9,280 nucleotides of DNA from Bacteroidota bacterium. Lineage in GTDB: Bacteria; Bacteroidota; Bacteroidia; Bacteroidales; Marinifilaceae. The position numbers were made by a program, and so were the translations under genes. The DNA lies in contig JAEXFF010000037.1 of the NCBI GenBank assembly GCA_023400335.1, forward strand, positions 1 to 9,280. The letters run 5' to 3'. Under the pieces are notes generated by a model. That model saw nothing but the letters and a program-made list of their open reading frames with translations, did no database searches and was not told the DNA's origin. Below, one piece after another: positions 1 through 7,296 of the stretch (position 1 is its first letter; every line of letters starts with the position of its first letter).

Positions 1-1446
1 ATGCGTGCCGGGATCCGGGCTGGTTTAATTGCACGGGATATGTTTCCTGTTTTCTGTGTTTCTGCAGAGAAAGATATGTGCGTACGGCGGTTTATGGAAT
101 TTTTAGTGAATGTCGCCCCCAGTGCTGCCGTAATGCCGGGGACAGAGACCGTTGACGGACGCCTGATTCCTTATGATGATGCAGGGCCGGCTTCCGTGTT
201 TATTTTTGCTACCTCCATAGAGCCTCATTTGGGAGAAATTAACTACTTTAAAGTTATGTCAGGGGCTTTAAAAGAAGGAGACGATCTCACGAATATGACG
301 AATAATACAAAAGAGCGTTTTTCTCAGATATTTGCTGCTGCAGGAAAAAACAGGACAAAAGTAACCGAAATGCGGGCAGGGGATATCGGGGCTACTGTGA
401 AGCTGAAAAATACGAAAAACGGGGATACTTTGAATGAAAAGGACTGTGATTATCAATTTCCTGGTTTTAAATATCCGGAACCCCGTTTCCGTACAGCCGT
501 AAAAGCTGTTAATAAAAATGACGATGAAAAGGTTGCAGAGGTTTTAAATCGTATGCATGAGGAAGATCCTTCCTTATTGGTGGAATATTCTAAGGAGTTA
601 AAACAGCTGATTTTGTCAGGACAAGGAGAATTTCATTTGAATACAATGAAATGGCGTATTGAACATAATGATAAATTGCCCATAGAATTTATCGCTCCGA
701 AAATCCCTTACCGGGAAACCATTACAAAATATGCTCAGGCTGACTACCGCCATAAGAAGCAATCCGGAGGAGCCGGTCAGTTCGGAGAAGTCCATATGGT
801 GATCGAACCCTATATGGAAGGAATGCCGGATCCGACTTCCTATAAAATCGGAGGGGTGGACAGTAAAATGTCTGTCAAGGGGAAAGAAGAATATGATCTG
901 CCTTGGGGAGGTAAACTGATATTTTATAATTGTATTGTAGGAGGAGTGATCGAAGCCCGTTTTATGCCGGCTATTTTAAAGGGAATCATGGAGAAGATGG
1001 AAGAAGGTCCCCTCACCGGGTCTTATGCCCGGGATATAAGGGTATGTATCTATGATGGGAAGATGCATCCGGTTGACTCAAATGAAATATCTTTCCGTTT
1101 GGCAGGAAGACATGCTTTTAGCGAAGCTTTTAAGAATGCCGCCCCGAAAGTATTGGAGCCTATTTACGATGTGGAAGTACTGGTACCGGAGGAAGACATG
1201 GGAGATGTGATGAGTGACCTGCAAACCCGGCGAGCCGTGATTATGGGTATGGATGCGGATAGCGGTTTTCAGAAGATTATAGCTAAAGTACCTTTGAAAG
1301 AAATGCAGCGTTATTCTACAGCATTGAGTTCTATTACCGGAGGACGTGCCACATTTGGAATGAAGTTTGCCGGTTACGAAAAAGTGCCTGCTGAAATTCA
1401 GGAGGAACTTTTGAAGTCTTACCACGAGGAAGAAGAAGACGAATAA
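1..1446 (+). CDS. fusA2: Elongation factor G paralogue (EF-G2-like), 5' truncated by window edge
   Basis: Translation GTPase of the EF-G family, which acts on the ribosome during tRNA-mRNA translocation. Only the last 481 residues are in the window. The ATG at position 1 is an internal methionine, because the first ~45 residues are the end of the G domain (PVFCVSAEKDMCVRR). In fragment numbering, domain II is about 64-150, domain III 160-240, domain IV 241-382 and domain V 383-464. The domain IV tip loop HKKQSGGAGQFG (251-262) and the histidine of GKMHPVDSNE (H356, matching E. coli H583) are kept. An acidic tail ends the protein. The sequence resembles the second EF-G of Bacteroides rather than canonical FusA; that paralogue is reported in B. 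thetaiotaomicron to support translation with little or no GTPase activity. The nucleotide-binding motifs lie outside the window, so this cannot be tested here. Family assignment is firm, paralogue assignment is inference. A terminator follows directly. Confidence 0.9.
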   Translation: MRAGIRAGLIARDMFPVFCVSAEKDMCVRRFMEFLVNVAPSAAVMPGTETVDGRLIPYDDAGPASVFIFATSIEPHLGEINYFKVMSGALKEGDDLTNMTNNTKERFSQIFAAAGKNRTKVTEMRAGDIGATVKLKNTKNGDTLNEKDCDYQFPGFKYPEPRFRTAVKAVNKNDDEKVAEVLNRMHEEDPSLLVEYSKELKQLILSGQGEFHLNTMKWRIEHNDKLPIEFIAPKIPYRETITKYAQADYRHKKQSGGAGQFGEVHMVIEPYMEGMPDPTSYKIGGVDSKMSVKGKEEYDLPWGGKLIFYNCIVGGVIEARFMPAILKGIMEKMEEGPLTGSYARDIRVCIYDGKMHPVDSNEISFRLAGRHAFSEAFKNAAPKVLEPIYDVEVLVPEEDMGDVMSDLQTRRAVIMGMDADSGFQKIIAKVPLKEMQRYSTALSSITGGRATFGMKFAGYEKVPAEIQEELLKSYHEEEEDE

Positions 1447-1455
1447 ACGTTTCAG

Positions 1456-1485
1456 AAAATGCCGCTTTGAAGCGGCATTTTTTTT
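1456..1485 (+). terminator. Rho-independent terminator after the EF-G gene
   Basis: An 11-bp perfect stem (AAAATGCCGCT at 1456-1466 with AGCGGCATTTT at 1471-1481) closes a TTGA tetraloop and runs into eight T's (1478-1485). It starts 10 nt after the EF-G stop codon. This is a textbook intrinsic terminator and separates the EF-G transcript from rsmE. Confidence 0.95.
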
Positions 1486-1535
1486 GGAGTTTCCGGGAGA
1501 TTGTTAACGGTTTGGAGAGAGACGCTCCGGATTCC

Positions 1536-1567
1536 TGTTTTTAATTTTGTTTTTATTTATACCTTTG
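1536..1567 (+). promoter_or_regulatory. Candidate Bacteroidota-type promoter for rsmE
   Basis: TACCTTTG at 1560-1567 matches the Bacteroidota -7 consensus TAnnTTTG. The expected -33 TTTG is only weakly represented by TGTT at 1536-1539, 20 nt upstream. Transcription would start near 1573 and give an untranslated leader of about 145 nt ahead of rsmE. It lies downstream of the EF-G terminator, which fits a new transcription unit. The leader holds only a weak 5-bp hairpin (AGCGA 1647-1651 with TCGCT 1660-1664) and no recognisable riboswitch. Confidence 0.5.
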
Positions 1568-1718
1568 TGCGCAGATTCAGTGCATCTACTCTGGAATAAA
1601 TATATAAACTGTCTGTTTGGATGAACAGAAGAAGAGGATCGTTTTGAGCGAAATAAGGGTCGCTGTGAGGAAGAACCGGTCCGGAAAAAATAAAGTCTGT
1701 TTGTAACTAAAGGAAAAT

Positions 1719-2432
1719 ATGCATTTATTTTATACCCCCGGCATTGAAGGGGAAATTTACCGGTTGAGTCCTGAAGAATCGAAACATTGTATAAAAGTAT
1801 TGCGTTTGGAAACAGGGGATTCTGTTAGTTTAGTGGATGGAAAGGGGGGATTTTATTCGGGAATTATTACAATAGCAGATGTGAAAGGGTGTCAGGTAAA
1901 AATCATAAATACTACGCCTCATTATGGAAAGCGGAAATTCCGTTTTCATCTGGCGGTAGCCCCGACGAAAAATATCGAGCGCACAGAATGGTTATTGGAA
2001 AAATGCACGGAAATCGGAACAGATGAATTTAGCCTGATAGAATCTGTTCATTCGGAACGGAAAACAGTGAAAGAGGAACGTTTGGAAAAAGTCATTATAG
2101 CGGCGATGAAACAGTCGTTGAAAGCTTACCTTCCGCTACTTCATCCGATGACAGGTTTTCAGCAATTTATCACAAATTGTGCAGGGAAACAAAAGTTTAT
2201 AGCTCATTGTCATCCGGGTCCTAAAAAACGCCTGGATGAAGTATACGGGAGAGGAGAAGAAGCCATTGTCCTGATTGGTCCGGAAGGAGATTTTTCGGAA
2301 GAAGAAGTGGCTGAAGCCCTAAAATATGGATTTATACCTGTAACATTAGGGCCTAGTCGTTTGCGGACGGAAACAGCTGCTATTGTCGCTTGCCACAGTA
2401 TAAATTTTCTCAATGAACAACAGGAAATATAA
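1719..2432 (+). CDS. rsmE: 16S rRNA (uracil-1498-N3)-methyltransferase RsmE
   Basis: Uses S-adenosylmethionine to methylate N3 of U1498 of 16S rRNA in the assembled 30S subunit. The 237-residue length is normal for the family. An N-terminal PUA-like RNA-binding domain (about 1-70, with HCIKVLRLETGD) is followed by a SPOUT-fold methyltransferase domain (about 74-235). Family signatures are clear: APTKNIERTEWLLEKCTEIG (81-100), the AMKQSLKA helix (129-136), and the two SAM-binding knot segments LIGPEGDFSEEEV (185-197) and LGPSRLRTETA (210-220). The start is the ATG at 1719, whose MHLFYTP opening is typical of Bacteroidota RsmE; an A/G-rich AAAGGAAAAT precedes it, with no strict Shine-Dalgarno spacing. 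It is probably the first gene of a unit with the DUF4159 gene 111 bp downstream. Nothing about it looks unusual. Confidence 0.96.
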   Translation: MHLFYTPGIEGEIYRLSPEESKHCIKVLRLETGDSVSLVDGKGGFYSGIITIADVKGCQVKIINTTPHYGKRKFRFHLAVAPTKNIERTEWLLEKCTEIGTDEFSLIESVHSERKTVKEERLEKVIIAAMKQSLKAYLPLLHPMTGFQQFITNCAGKQKFIAHCHPGPKKRLDEVYGRGEEAIVLIGPEGDFSEEEVAEALKYGFIPVTLGPSRLRTETAAIVACHSINFLNEQQEI

Positions 2433-2506
2433 GTGGGGCCGGAAAGAAAAACAGGAGCATTATGAACAGAAGAAATGCTCACGTCAGTAAAAGCCCAGGG
2501 AATGTC

Positions 2507-2539
2507 ATTGTTAGAATAAAAACAGTCTTTTTATTTTTG
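2507..2539 (+). promoter_or_regulatory. Candidate promoter abutting the DUF4159 start codon
   Basis: TATTTTTG (2532-2539) fits TAnnTTTG exactly, and ATTG (2507-2510) lies 21 nt upstream where a -33 TTTG is expected. If used, transcription would begin at about 2544-2546, which is the ATG itself, implying a leaderless or nearly leaderless mRNA. The region is A/T-rich, so a chance match is possible. Confidence 0.35.
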
Positions 2540-2543
2540 ATAC

Positions 2544-3215
2544 ATGGAGGATATTTTAAAAATACTGCTGATAATTGCTTTGTTTATGCTTATACCCCGA
2601 TGGATATGGGGACAGAAAACGAAGCAGAAAATTGCTTTATTAAAATATAAAGGGATCGGGCAGGAAAATGTAAAGAAGAACTGGATGGACCGGATTTCGT
2701 TTAGTAATAAGAACCTGAATACTGATTTTGCCCGTTGTCCCGTAGGGGTAGAACCTGCGGATCAGGCTATTTTTCAGTATCCTTTTGTATATATGGATGG
2801 TGCACAGATATTAACCTTAACCGAAGCAGAAAAGCAAAATCTCCGGGAATATACAGCTGCCGGAGGTTTTCTGCAGATTCATGTTCCGGAAGTAAGAAAA
2901 GCTGATTTTTTTTCAGAAATAAATCAAATATTTTCTGAAGCGAAAAAAGTGAAAATAGAAAGGGAGCATCCGATTTTTAACCAGAAATATAAATTTCCGG
3001 AAGATTTTCCTTATTTACAGCAGTTTTATAAAAAAGATTTACCGGTTTGGGGGATTACGACAGAAGATCGCTTATGTGTATGCTGTGAAAGTTTTGAAAG
3101 GGAAACAGAACAGCTTAAAAATACAGAAATGATCAGTTTACAGATTGTTCCGGAAGAAATTCTGAAAATAGAGGCAAATATTCTCAGTTATGTATTTCAA
3201 AACCAATGCCTGTAA
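2544..3215 (+). CDS. Secreted DUF4159-family protein, diverged
   Basis: A 223-residue protein of unknown function. Residues 1-24 look like an export signal: acidic/Lys start, hydrophobic LLIIALFMLI, then WIWGQ, with probable cleavage near 23-24, so it should act outside the cytoplasm. The rest aligns by eye with Bacteroidota DUF4159: KIALLKYKG (29-37), a QYPFVYMDG segment (78-86), LREYTAAGGFLQIH (100-113), EHPIFNQKYKFP (141-152) and ANILSYVF (211-218). Two stretches usually conserved in the family as I remember it are altered. The HIDD(N)YG segment after AGGFL has become QIHVPEV, and the YTYECDLGDGW segment has become CCESFERETEQ. A TGA at 2538-2540 lies two codons before the ATG, so the start cannot be further upstream. 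It follows rsmE by 111 bp. Family call is moderately sure; no biochemical function can be given. Confidence 0.75.
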   Translation: MEDILKILLIIALFMLIPRWIWGQKTKQKIALLKYKGIGQENVKKNWMDRISFSNKNLNTDFARCPVGVEPADQAIFQYPFVYMDGAQILTLTEAEKQNLREYTAAGGFLQIHVPEVRKADFFSEINQIFSEAKKVKIEREHPIFNQKYKFPEDFPYLQQFYKKDLPVWGITTEDRLCVCCESFERETEQLKNTEMISLQIVPEEILKIEANILSYVFQNQCL

Positions 3216-3350
3216 CATTATACTTTCCGTAGATCCGGGCAATCCCCGGGATAAATAAGGAATTCCGGATTTTGGTGTAGGGTTTGTTTCCGGAACGTCC
3301 TCCTGAAAAAAAAGACGAAAAACTTCTCTTATAAAAAGATAAAATAAGTC

Positions 3351-3393
3351 ATTTTGACATTATTTGAAAAGGGTTGTCTGTCAAATTGTCTGT
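3351..3393. repeat. Inverted and direct repeats upstream of clpB (possible operator)
   Basis: TTTGACA (3353-3359) and TGTCAAA (3379-3385) form a perfect 7-bp inverted repeat with a 19-nt spacer. It extends to 9 bp with one mismatch. The octamer TTGTCTGT occurs at 3374-3381 and again at 3386-3393, a 12-nt period. The right half of the inverted repeat therefore sits inside the direct repeat. The cluster is 89-131 bp before the clpB ATG. No CIRCE element is present, and no good TAnnTTTG box can be placed between the repeats and the gene. Regulatory role is inference. Confidence 0.4.
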
Positions 3394-3481
3394 ATAACTG
3401 TAAAAAATTCTTTGAAACATTTTAAGAAAGGATTCGGTATAAGTTTTGTACTCTGGCTGGAACAGAAAGGAGCACGGAATT

Positions 3482-6073
3482 ATGAATACAGATAATTATA
3501 CAATTAAATCGCAGGAAGCATTACAAAAAGCGGTGCAGCTTGCACAGTCAAAAGGACAACAAGCAATAGAGACGGGTCATCTGTTGAAAGCGGTTGTCGA
3601 AGTGGGGGAAAATGTAACCCATTTTATTTTCAATAAACTAGGGGTTAATCGTAATAATTTGCTGGCGGCTTTGGACCGGATTGTCGATACTTATCCCCGG
3701 GTATCCGGTGGAGAGGTTTATCTTTCCTCTGATGCTAATAAAGTATTGGAAAAGGCCGCGCGCTTTGCTAAAGAAATGGGAGATCAATACATTTCTTTGG
3801 AGCATATCTTATTAGGACTTTTAGATGGGAAAGATCAGGTTGCCCAGTTGATGAAGGATAGCGGAATGACGGAAAAAGAGACCAAGGCGGCTATCGGGGA
3901 GTTACGGAAGGGTTCGAAAGTCAATTCTCAGTCGGCAGAGTCGACCTACGATTCTTTGGGAAGGTTTGCTATTAATTTGAATGAGAGGGCTAGGAATGGG
4001 AAACTGGATCCGGTTATCGGAAGGGACGATGAAATCCGGAGAGTATTACAAATACTTTCCAGGCGTACAAAGAATAATCCCATATTAATTGGGGAACCGG
4101 GGGTTGGAAAAACGGCAATTGCAGAAGGGTTGGCCCAGCGGATTGTAAGTGGGGATGTACCTTCCAATCTGGCTTCCAAGCAAATCTATTCTTTGGATAT
4201 GGGGGCGTTAATTGCGGGGGCAAAGTATAAGGGAGAATTTGAGGAAAGATTGAAGGCTGTCGTAAACGAGGTAATTTCTTCGGAAGGGGAAATTATATTA
4301 TTTATTGATGAGATTCACACATTGGTCGGAGCAGGAAAATCGGACGGAGCAATGGATGCTGCCAATATCCTGAAACCGGCTTTAGCCCGTGGGGATCTGA
4401 GGGCTATAGGGGCTACAACCCTGAATGAATATCAGAAGTATTTTGAGCAGGACAAGGCTTTGGAACGCCGGTTTCAGAAAGTGATGATAGATGAGCCGGA
4501 TGTGATGAGTGCAATCAGTATCATGAGGGGGTTGAAGGAAAGGTATGAAAATCATCATAAAGTAAGGATCACGGATGATGCAATTATCGCTTCGGTAGAA
4601 TTGTCTCATCGTTATATTTCCGATCGTTTTTTGCCCGACAAGGCTATTGATTTGGTTGATGAAGCGGCTGCCCGTTTACGGCTGGAGATGAATTCTGTAC
4701 CGGAGGAGATAGATGAGCTGGACCGGAAGATCCAGCAACTACAAATTGAAAAGGAAGCATTAAAACGGGAAGGAAGCAGTAAGAAGCTGGACGATATTAA
4801 AAAAGAACTGGCAGATCTGAACGAAGAACGGACGAAGTTAAGAGCCCAATGGGAGTCGGAACGTTCGCTGATCGATGAAATACAGAAAAATAAAGATGCA
4901 ATAGAGCAATATAAATTTGAGGCCACACGGGCAGAACGGGACGGGGATTACGGAAAAGTAGCTGAATTGCGTTACGGAAAAATCAAGGAAGCGGAGAGCC
5001 GTATAGAAGAAGTAAAGCAAAAGTTAGCTCATATGAAGAATGGAGAATCCTTGATCCGGGAAGAGGTGACAGCTGACGATATAGCTACGGTCGTATCGAA
5101 GTGGACCGGCATACCGGTCAACCGGATGATGCAAAGTGAACGGCAAAAACTGCTCTCTTTGGAAAAAGAATTGCACAGGAGGGTTGTTGGGCAGGAGGTT
5201 GCTATCGCAGCTTTGGCTGATGCCGTAAGGCGTAACCGGGCAGGATTGCAGGATGCTAAACGGCCGATCGGATCTTTTATTTTCCTGGGAACGACGGGGG
5301 TTGGAAAAACCGAACTGGCAAAAGCGTTGGCTGAGTTTTTATTTGACGATGAAAGTCAGATGACCCGTATCGATATGTCAGAATATCAGGAGAGGCATTC
5401 CGTCTCTCGCTTAATCGGAGCTCCTCCGGGATATGTAGGATATGATGAAGGAGGACAGTTGACAGAAGCCGTAAGGCGTAAACCGTATTCTGTCATCCTG
5501 CTGGACGAAATCGAAAAAGCTCATCCGGATGTGTTTAACATCCTCTTGCAAGTATTGGACGATGGACGTTTGACGGACAATAAAGGACGGGTAGTCGATT
5601 TTAAAAATACGATTATTATTATGACTTCGAATATTGGGGCACATATCATTCAGGAAAAACTGAAGGATTTGAATGAAAAGAACCGGGATGAAATATTGGA
5701 AAAAACCAATGCCGAAGTATATGAATTGTTGAAGCAAACCATTCGTCCGGAATTTCTCAACCGGATTGACGAGGTGATTATGTTTACTCCCTTGCAGAAA
5801 AATGAAATCGTGGATATTGTCCGGCTGCAAATCAATAACGTCAACAAAATGCTGGCCGATAATGGTATTGTATTGGAAGTCACCGATAAAGCAGTCGAAT
5901 GGATTGCCAAGGAAGGGTATGATCCCCAGTTTGGTGCCCGTCCGGTAAAACGGGTGATACAGCGTACTCTGCTGAATGATTTGTCAAAACAGATATTGGC
6001 CGAAAAAGTATCTAAGGATAATCATATCGTCATAGATGTGAAGAATGACGAGATTGTTTTCCGGAATAAATGA
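3482..6073 (+). CDS. clpB: ATP-dependent disaggregase/chaperone ClpB
   Basis: Hexameric cytoplasmic Hsp100 AAA+ machine that works with DnaK/DnaJ/GrpE to extract and refold polypeptides from aggregates after heat or other stress. The 863-residue length is normal. Order: Clp N-domain (about 3-145); AAA-1 with Walker A GEPGVGKT (204-211), Walker B IILFIDE (271-277), pore loop AKYKGEFEE (248-256) and arginine-finger ALERRF (326-331); a Glu/Lys-rich coiled-coil middle domain (about 408-520) that marks ClpB rather than ClpA/ClpC; AAA-2 with Walker A GTTGVGKT (603-610), Walker B VILLDE (671-676), pore loop GYVGYDEGG (650-658) and sensor-2 GARPVKR (818-824). All ATPase motifs are intact. The ATG at 3482 is chosen over a TTG at 3446 because [13 protein letters not shown] matches known ClpB starts and AAAGGAG (3466-3472) sits 9 nt upstream. 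It appears monocistronic, ending at the hairpin at 6263-6295. Confidence 0.98.
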   Translation: MNTDNYTIKSQEALQKAVQLAQSKGQQAIETGHLLKAVVEVGENVTHFIFNKLGVNRNNLLAALDRIVDTYPRVSGGEVYLSSDANKVLEKAARFAKEMGDQYISLEHILLGLLDGKDQVAQLMKDSGMTEKETKAAIGELRKGSKVNSQSAESTYDSLGRFAINLNERARNGKLDPVIGRDDEIRRVLQILSRRTKNNPILIGEPGVGKTAIAEGLAQRIVSGDVPSNLASKQIYSLDMGALIAGAKYKGEFEERLKAVVNEVISSEGEIILFIDEIHTLVGAGKSDGAMDAANILKPALARGDLRAIGATTLNEYQKYFEQDKALERRFQKVMIDEPDVMSAISIMRGLKERYENHHKVRITDDAIIASVELSHRYISDRFLPDKAIDLVDEAAARLRLEMNSVPEEIDELDRKIQQLQIEKEALKREGSSKKLDDIKKELADLNEERTKLRAQWESERSLIDEIQKNKDAIEQYKFEATRAERDGDYGKVAELRYGKIKEAESRIEEVKQKLAHMKNGESLIREEVTADDIATVVSKWTGIPVNRMMQSERQKLLSLEKELHRRVVGQEVAIAALADAVRRNRAGLQDAKRPIGSFIFLGTTGVGKTELAKALAEFLFDDESQMTRIDMSEYQERHSVSRLIGAPPGYVGYDEGGQLTEAVRRKPYSVILLDEIEKAHPDVFNILLQVLDDGRLTDNKGRVVDFKNTIIIMTSNIGAHIIQEKLKDLNEKNRDEILEKTNAEVYELLKQTIRPEFLNRIDEVIMFTPLQKNEIVDIVRLQINNVNKMLADNGIVLEVTDKAVEWIAKEGYDPQFGARPVKRVIQRTLLNDLSKQILAEKVSKDNHIVIDVKNDEIVFRNK

Positions 6074-6262
6074 TCGTTAAATGTATAAAGGAAAAAGAAA
6101 GTTGTACCGGATAATCTTCGCCAGCGGTTCACGCATGAACAAACTCCGGTTTGGGTGAAGAGGTGTAGAAAGGATTAGGTTTTCCCTTCATCAGTCTCCG
6201 GCAAAAGCATACCTTCTATCTTTTGAACATTTAAACATTTGAAATAAGTAGTAAAAACGGAA

Positions 6263-6301
6263 AAGGGGATGTCTGTAAATATTTGACATCCCCTTGCTTT
6301 T
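6263..6301. terminator. Shared bidirectional terminator between clpB and the reductase gene
   Basis: An 11-bp perfect stem (AAGGGGATGTC 6263-6273 with GACATCCCCTT 6285-6295) encloses an 11-nt A/T-rich loop. GCTTTT follows on the plus strand (6296-6301). On the minus strand the stem is followed by TTCCGTTTTT (from 6262 down to 6253). It lies between the convergent ends of clpB (6073) and the aldo-keto reductase (6305), so it likely serves both. It sits 190 nt past the clpB stop but only about 10 nt past the reductase stop. Confidence 0.85.
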
Positions 6302-6304
6302 GGG

Positions 6305-7294
6305 TTAAAGGATTTGCCGTATGGATTCCAGTTCGGTTTCGGAAAAAACAGTATTTTCTATGGCTTTCAGATTGTTCTGTAATTGCTCTACGGAACTGAC
6401 TCCAATGATAACACTGCTCACTTTATCGTTGCGGAGTAGCCAGGCTAAAGCCATTTCGGCCAGTGTTTGTCCGCGTCCTTGAGCGATTGCGTTTAGTTTA
6501 CGTACTTTGGTAAGAACGGTTTCTGTCACTTGTTCTTTTTGCAGAAATCCCGTAGATTTGGCAGCCCGGGAGTCGGGGCTGATTCCCTGAAGATAACGGT
6601 TGCTCAGTAATCCTTGAGCCAGAGGGGAGAAAGCGATCATGCCTAGGTGAAGATTATGTATGGTTTCCAAAAGTCCGTCTTCTACCTGCCGGTCGAATAG
6701 TGAATACCGGTCCTGATGGAGCAGACAAGGGGTGCCTGCTTCTTTTAGCAAAGCCACTGCTTGCTGAGTTTGAGTAGTATTGTATTTGGAAAGTCCTGTA
6801 TAAAGAGCTTTCCCTTGCTTAACGATATCGGAAAGGGCTCCCATTGTTTCTTCAAGCGGTGTGTCCGGATCGGGACGGTGGGAGTAAAAGATATCCACAT
6901 AATCCAGGCCCATTCGTTTCAGGCTTTGGTCGATGCTGGCCATGAGATGTTTCCGGCTTCCCCCTTGGCCGTAAGGACCGGCCCACATTTCATGTCCGGC
7001 CTTGGTCGATATAATGATTTCGTCCCGGTAAGGTTTCAGGCCCTTTTTTAAAATTCGTCCAAAATTTTCCTCGGCTGATCCGGGAGGGGGACCGTAATTA
7101 TTTGCCAGGTCGAAATGAGTGATTCCGTGGTCGAAAGCGGTATAAAGGATTTCACTGGATTTGTCAAACCCGTCTGTTTCTCCGAAATTATGCCAGAGTC
7201 CCAAAGATAGGGCTGGGAGGAACAAGCCACTTTGGCCGCAACGGCGGTAAGGCATAGGCTGATATCTGTTTGGGCTGGCTTTATAAATTTCCAT
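6305..7294 (-). CDS. gpr: Aldo-keto reductase, YghZ/L-glyceraldehyde-3-phosphate reductase type
   Basis: Cytoplasmic NADPH-dependent AKR14/Kv-beta-like (beta/alpha)8-barrel reductase. The E. coli homologue YghZ (Gpr) reduces L-glyceraldehyde 3-phosphate and methylglyoxal, pointing to detoxification of reactive aldehydes. The match is close over the whole barrel: YRRCGQSGLFLPALSLGLW (16-34), HFDLANNYGPPPGSAEENF (60-78), IISTKAG (94-100), SRKHLMASIDQSLKRMGL (113-130), DIFYSHR (134-140) and SPLAQGLL. The catalytic tetrad is visible as Asp62, Tyr67, Lys98 and His139. At 329 residues it ends about 17 residues short of the E. coli protein, so it lacks the extra C-terminal tail but no core element. 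The gene begins 2 bp after the maturase stop, so the two are almost certainly cotranscribed, with this gene second. Substrate in this organism is inferred from homology. Confidence 0.9.
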   Translation of the reverse strand: MEIYKASPNRYQPMPYRRCGQSGLFLPALSLGLWHNFGETDGFDKSSEILYTAFDHGITHFDLANNYGPPPGSAEENFGRILKKGLKPYRDEIIISTKAGHEMWAGPYGQGGSRKHLMASIDQSLKRMGLDYVDIFYSHRPDPDTPLEETMGALSDIVKQGKALYTGLSKYNTTQTQQAVALLKEAGTPCLLHQDRYSLFDRQVEDGLLETIHNLHLGMIAFSPLAQGLLSNRYLQGISPDSRAAKSTGFLQKEQVTETVLTKVRKLNAIAQGRGQTLAEMALAWLLRNDKVSSVIIGVSSVEQLQNNLKAIENTVFSETELESIRQIL

Positions 7295-7296
7295 GT

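Noticed and set aside
1..3. ATG at the first base as the EF-G start codon
   Set aside because: The residues that follow are the end of the EF-G G domain, so this is an internal methionine and the gene continues upstream of the window.
1078..1425. 115-codon minus-strand frame inside the EF-G gene
   Set aside because: Antisense to conserved EF-G domains IV-V, with no promoter or family match.
1621..1647. Eight-codon frame (MNRRRGSF) in the rsmE leader
   Set aside because: No composition bias linked to an amino acid pathway and no attenuator structure after it; a chance frame is the simplest reading.
2462..2650. 62-codon plus-strand frame overlapping the DUF4159 start
   Set aside because: No family resemblance, and it overlaps the DUF4159 signal peptide coding region in another frame. 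Its first part covers a non-coding gap with a hairpin and a promoter-like box.
3235..3249. CCGGG/CCCGG hairpin after the DUF4159 gene as a terminator
   Set aside because: The stem is only 5 bp and no T-run follows, so termination before clpB is not supported by this element.
3446..3481. TTG start adding 12 residues to ClpB
   Set aside because: Known ClpB proteins start at the MN-x-(N/D)-x-(F/Y)-TIKSQEA position. The ATG at 3482 has an AAAGGAG 9 nt upstream, and the extra residues have no counterpart.
5411..5830. 139-codon minus-strand frame inside clpB
   Set aside because: Fully antisense to the conserved AAA-2 domain. Its composition is what reverse translation of that domain gives, and no recognisable family is seen. 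Other minus-strand frames inside clpB are rejected for the same reason.
6074..6262. Search of the clpB 3' region for a small gene or RNA
   Set aside because: No frame with a plausible start and family. Only a weak 5-bp hairpin (CAAAC/GTTTG near 6140-6153) is seen before the shared terminator.
6761..7051. 96-codon plus-strand frame inside the aldo-keto reductase gene
   Set aside because: Antisense to the conserved barrel of a clearly real gene.
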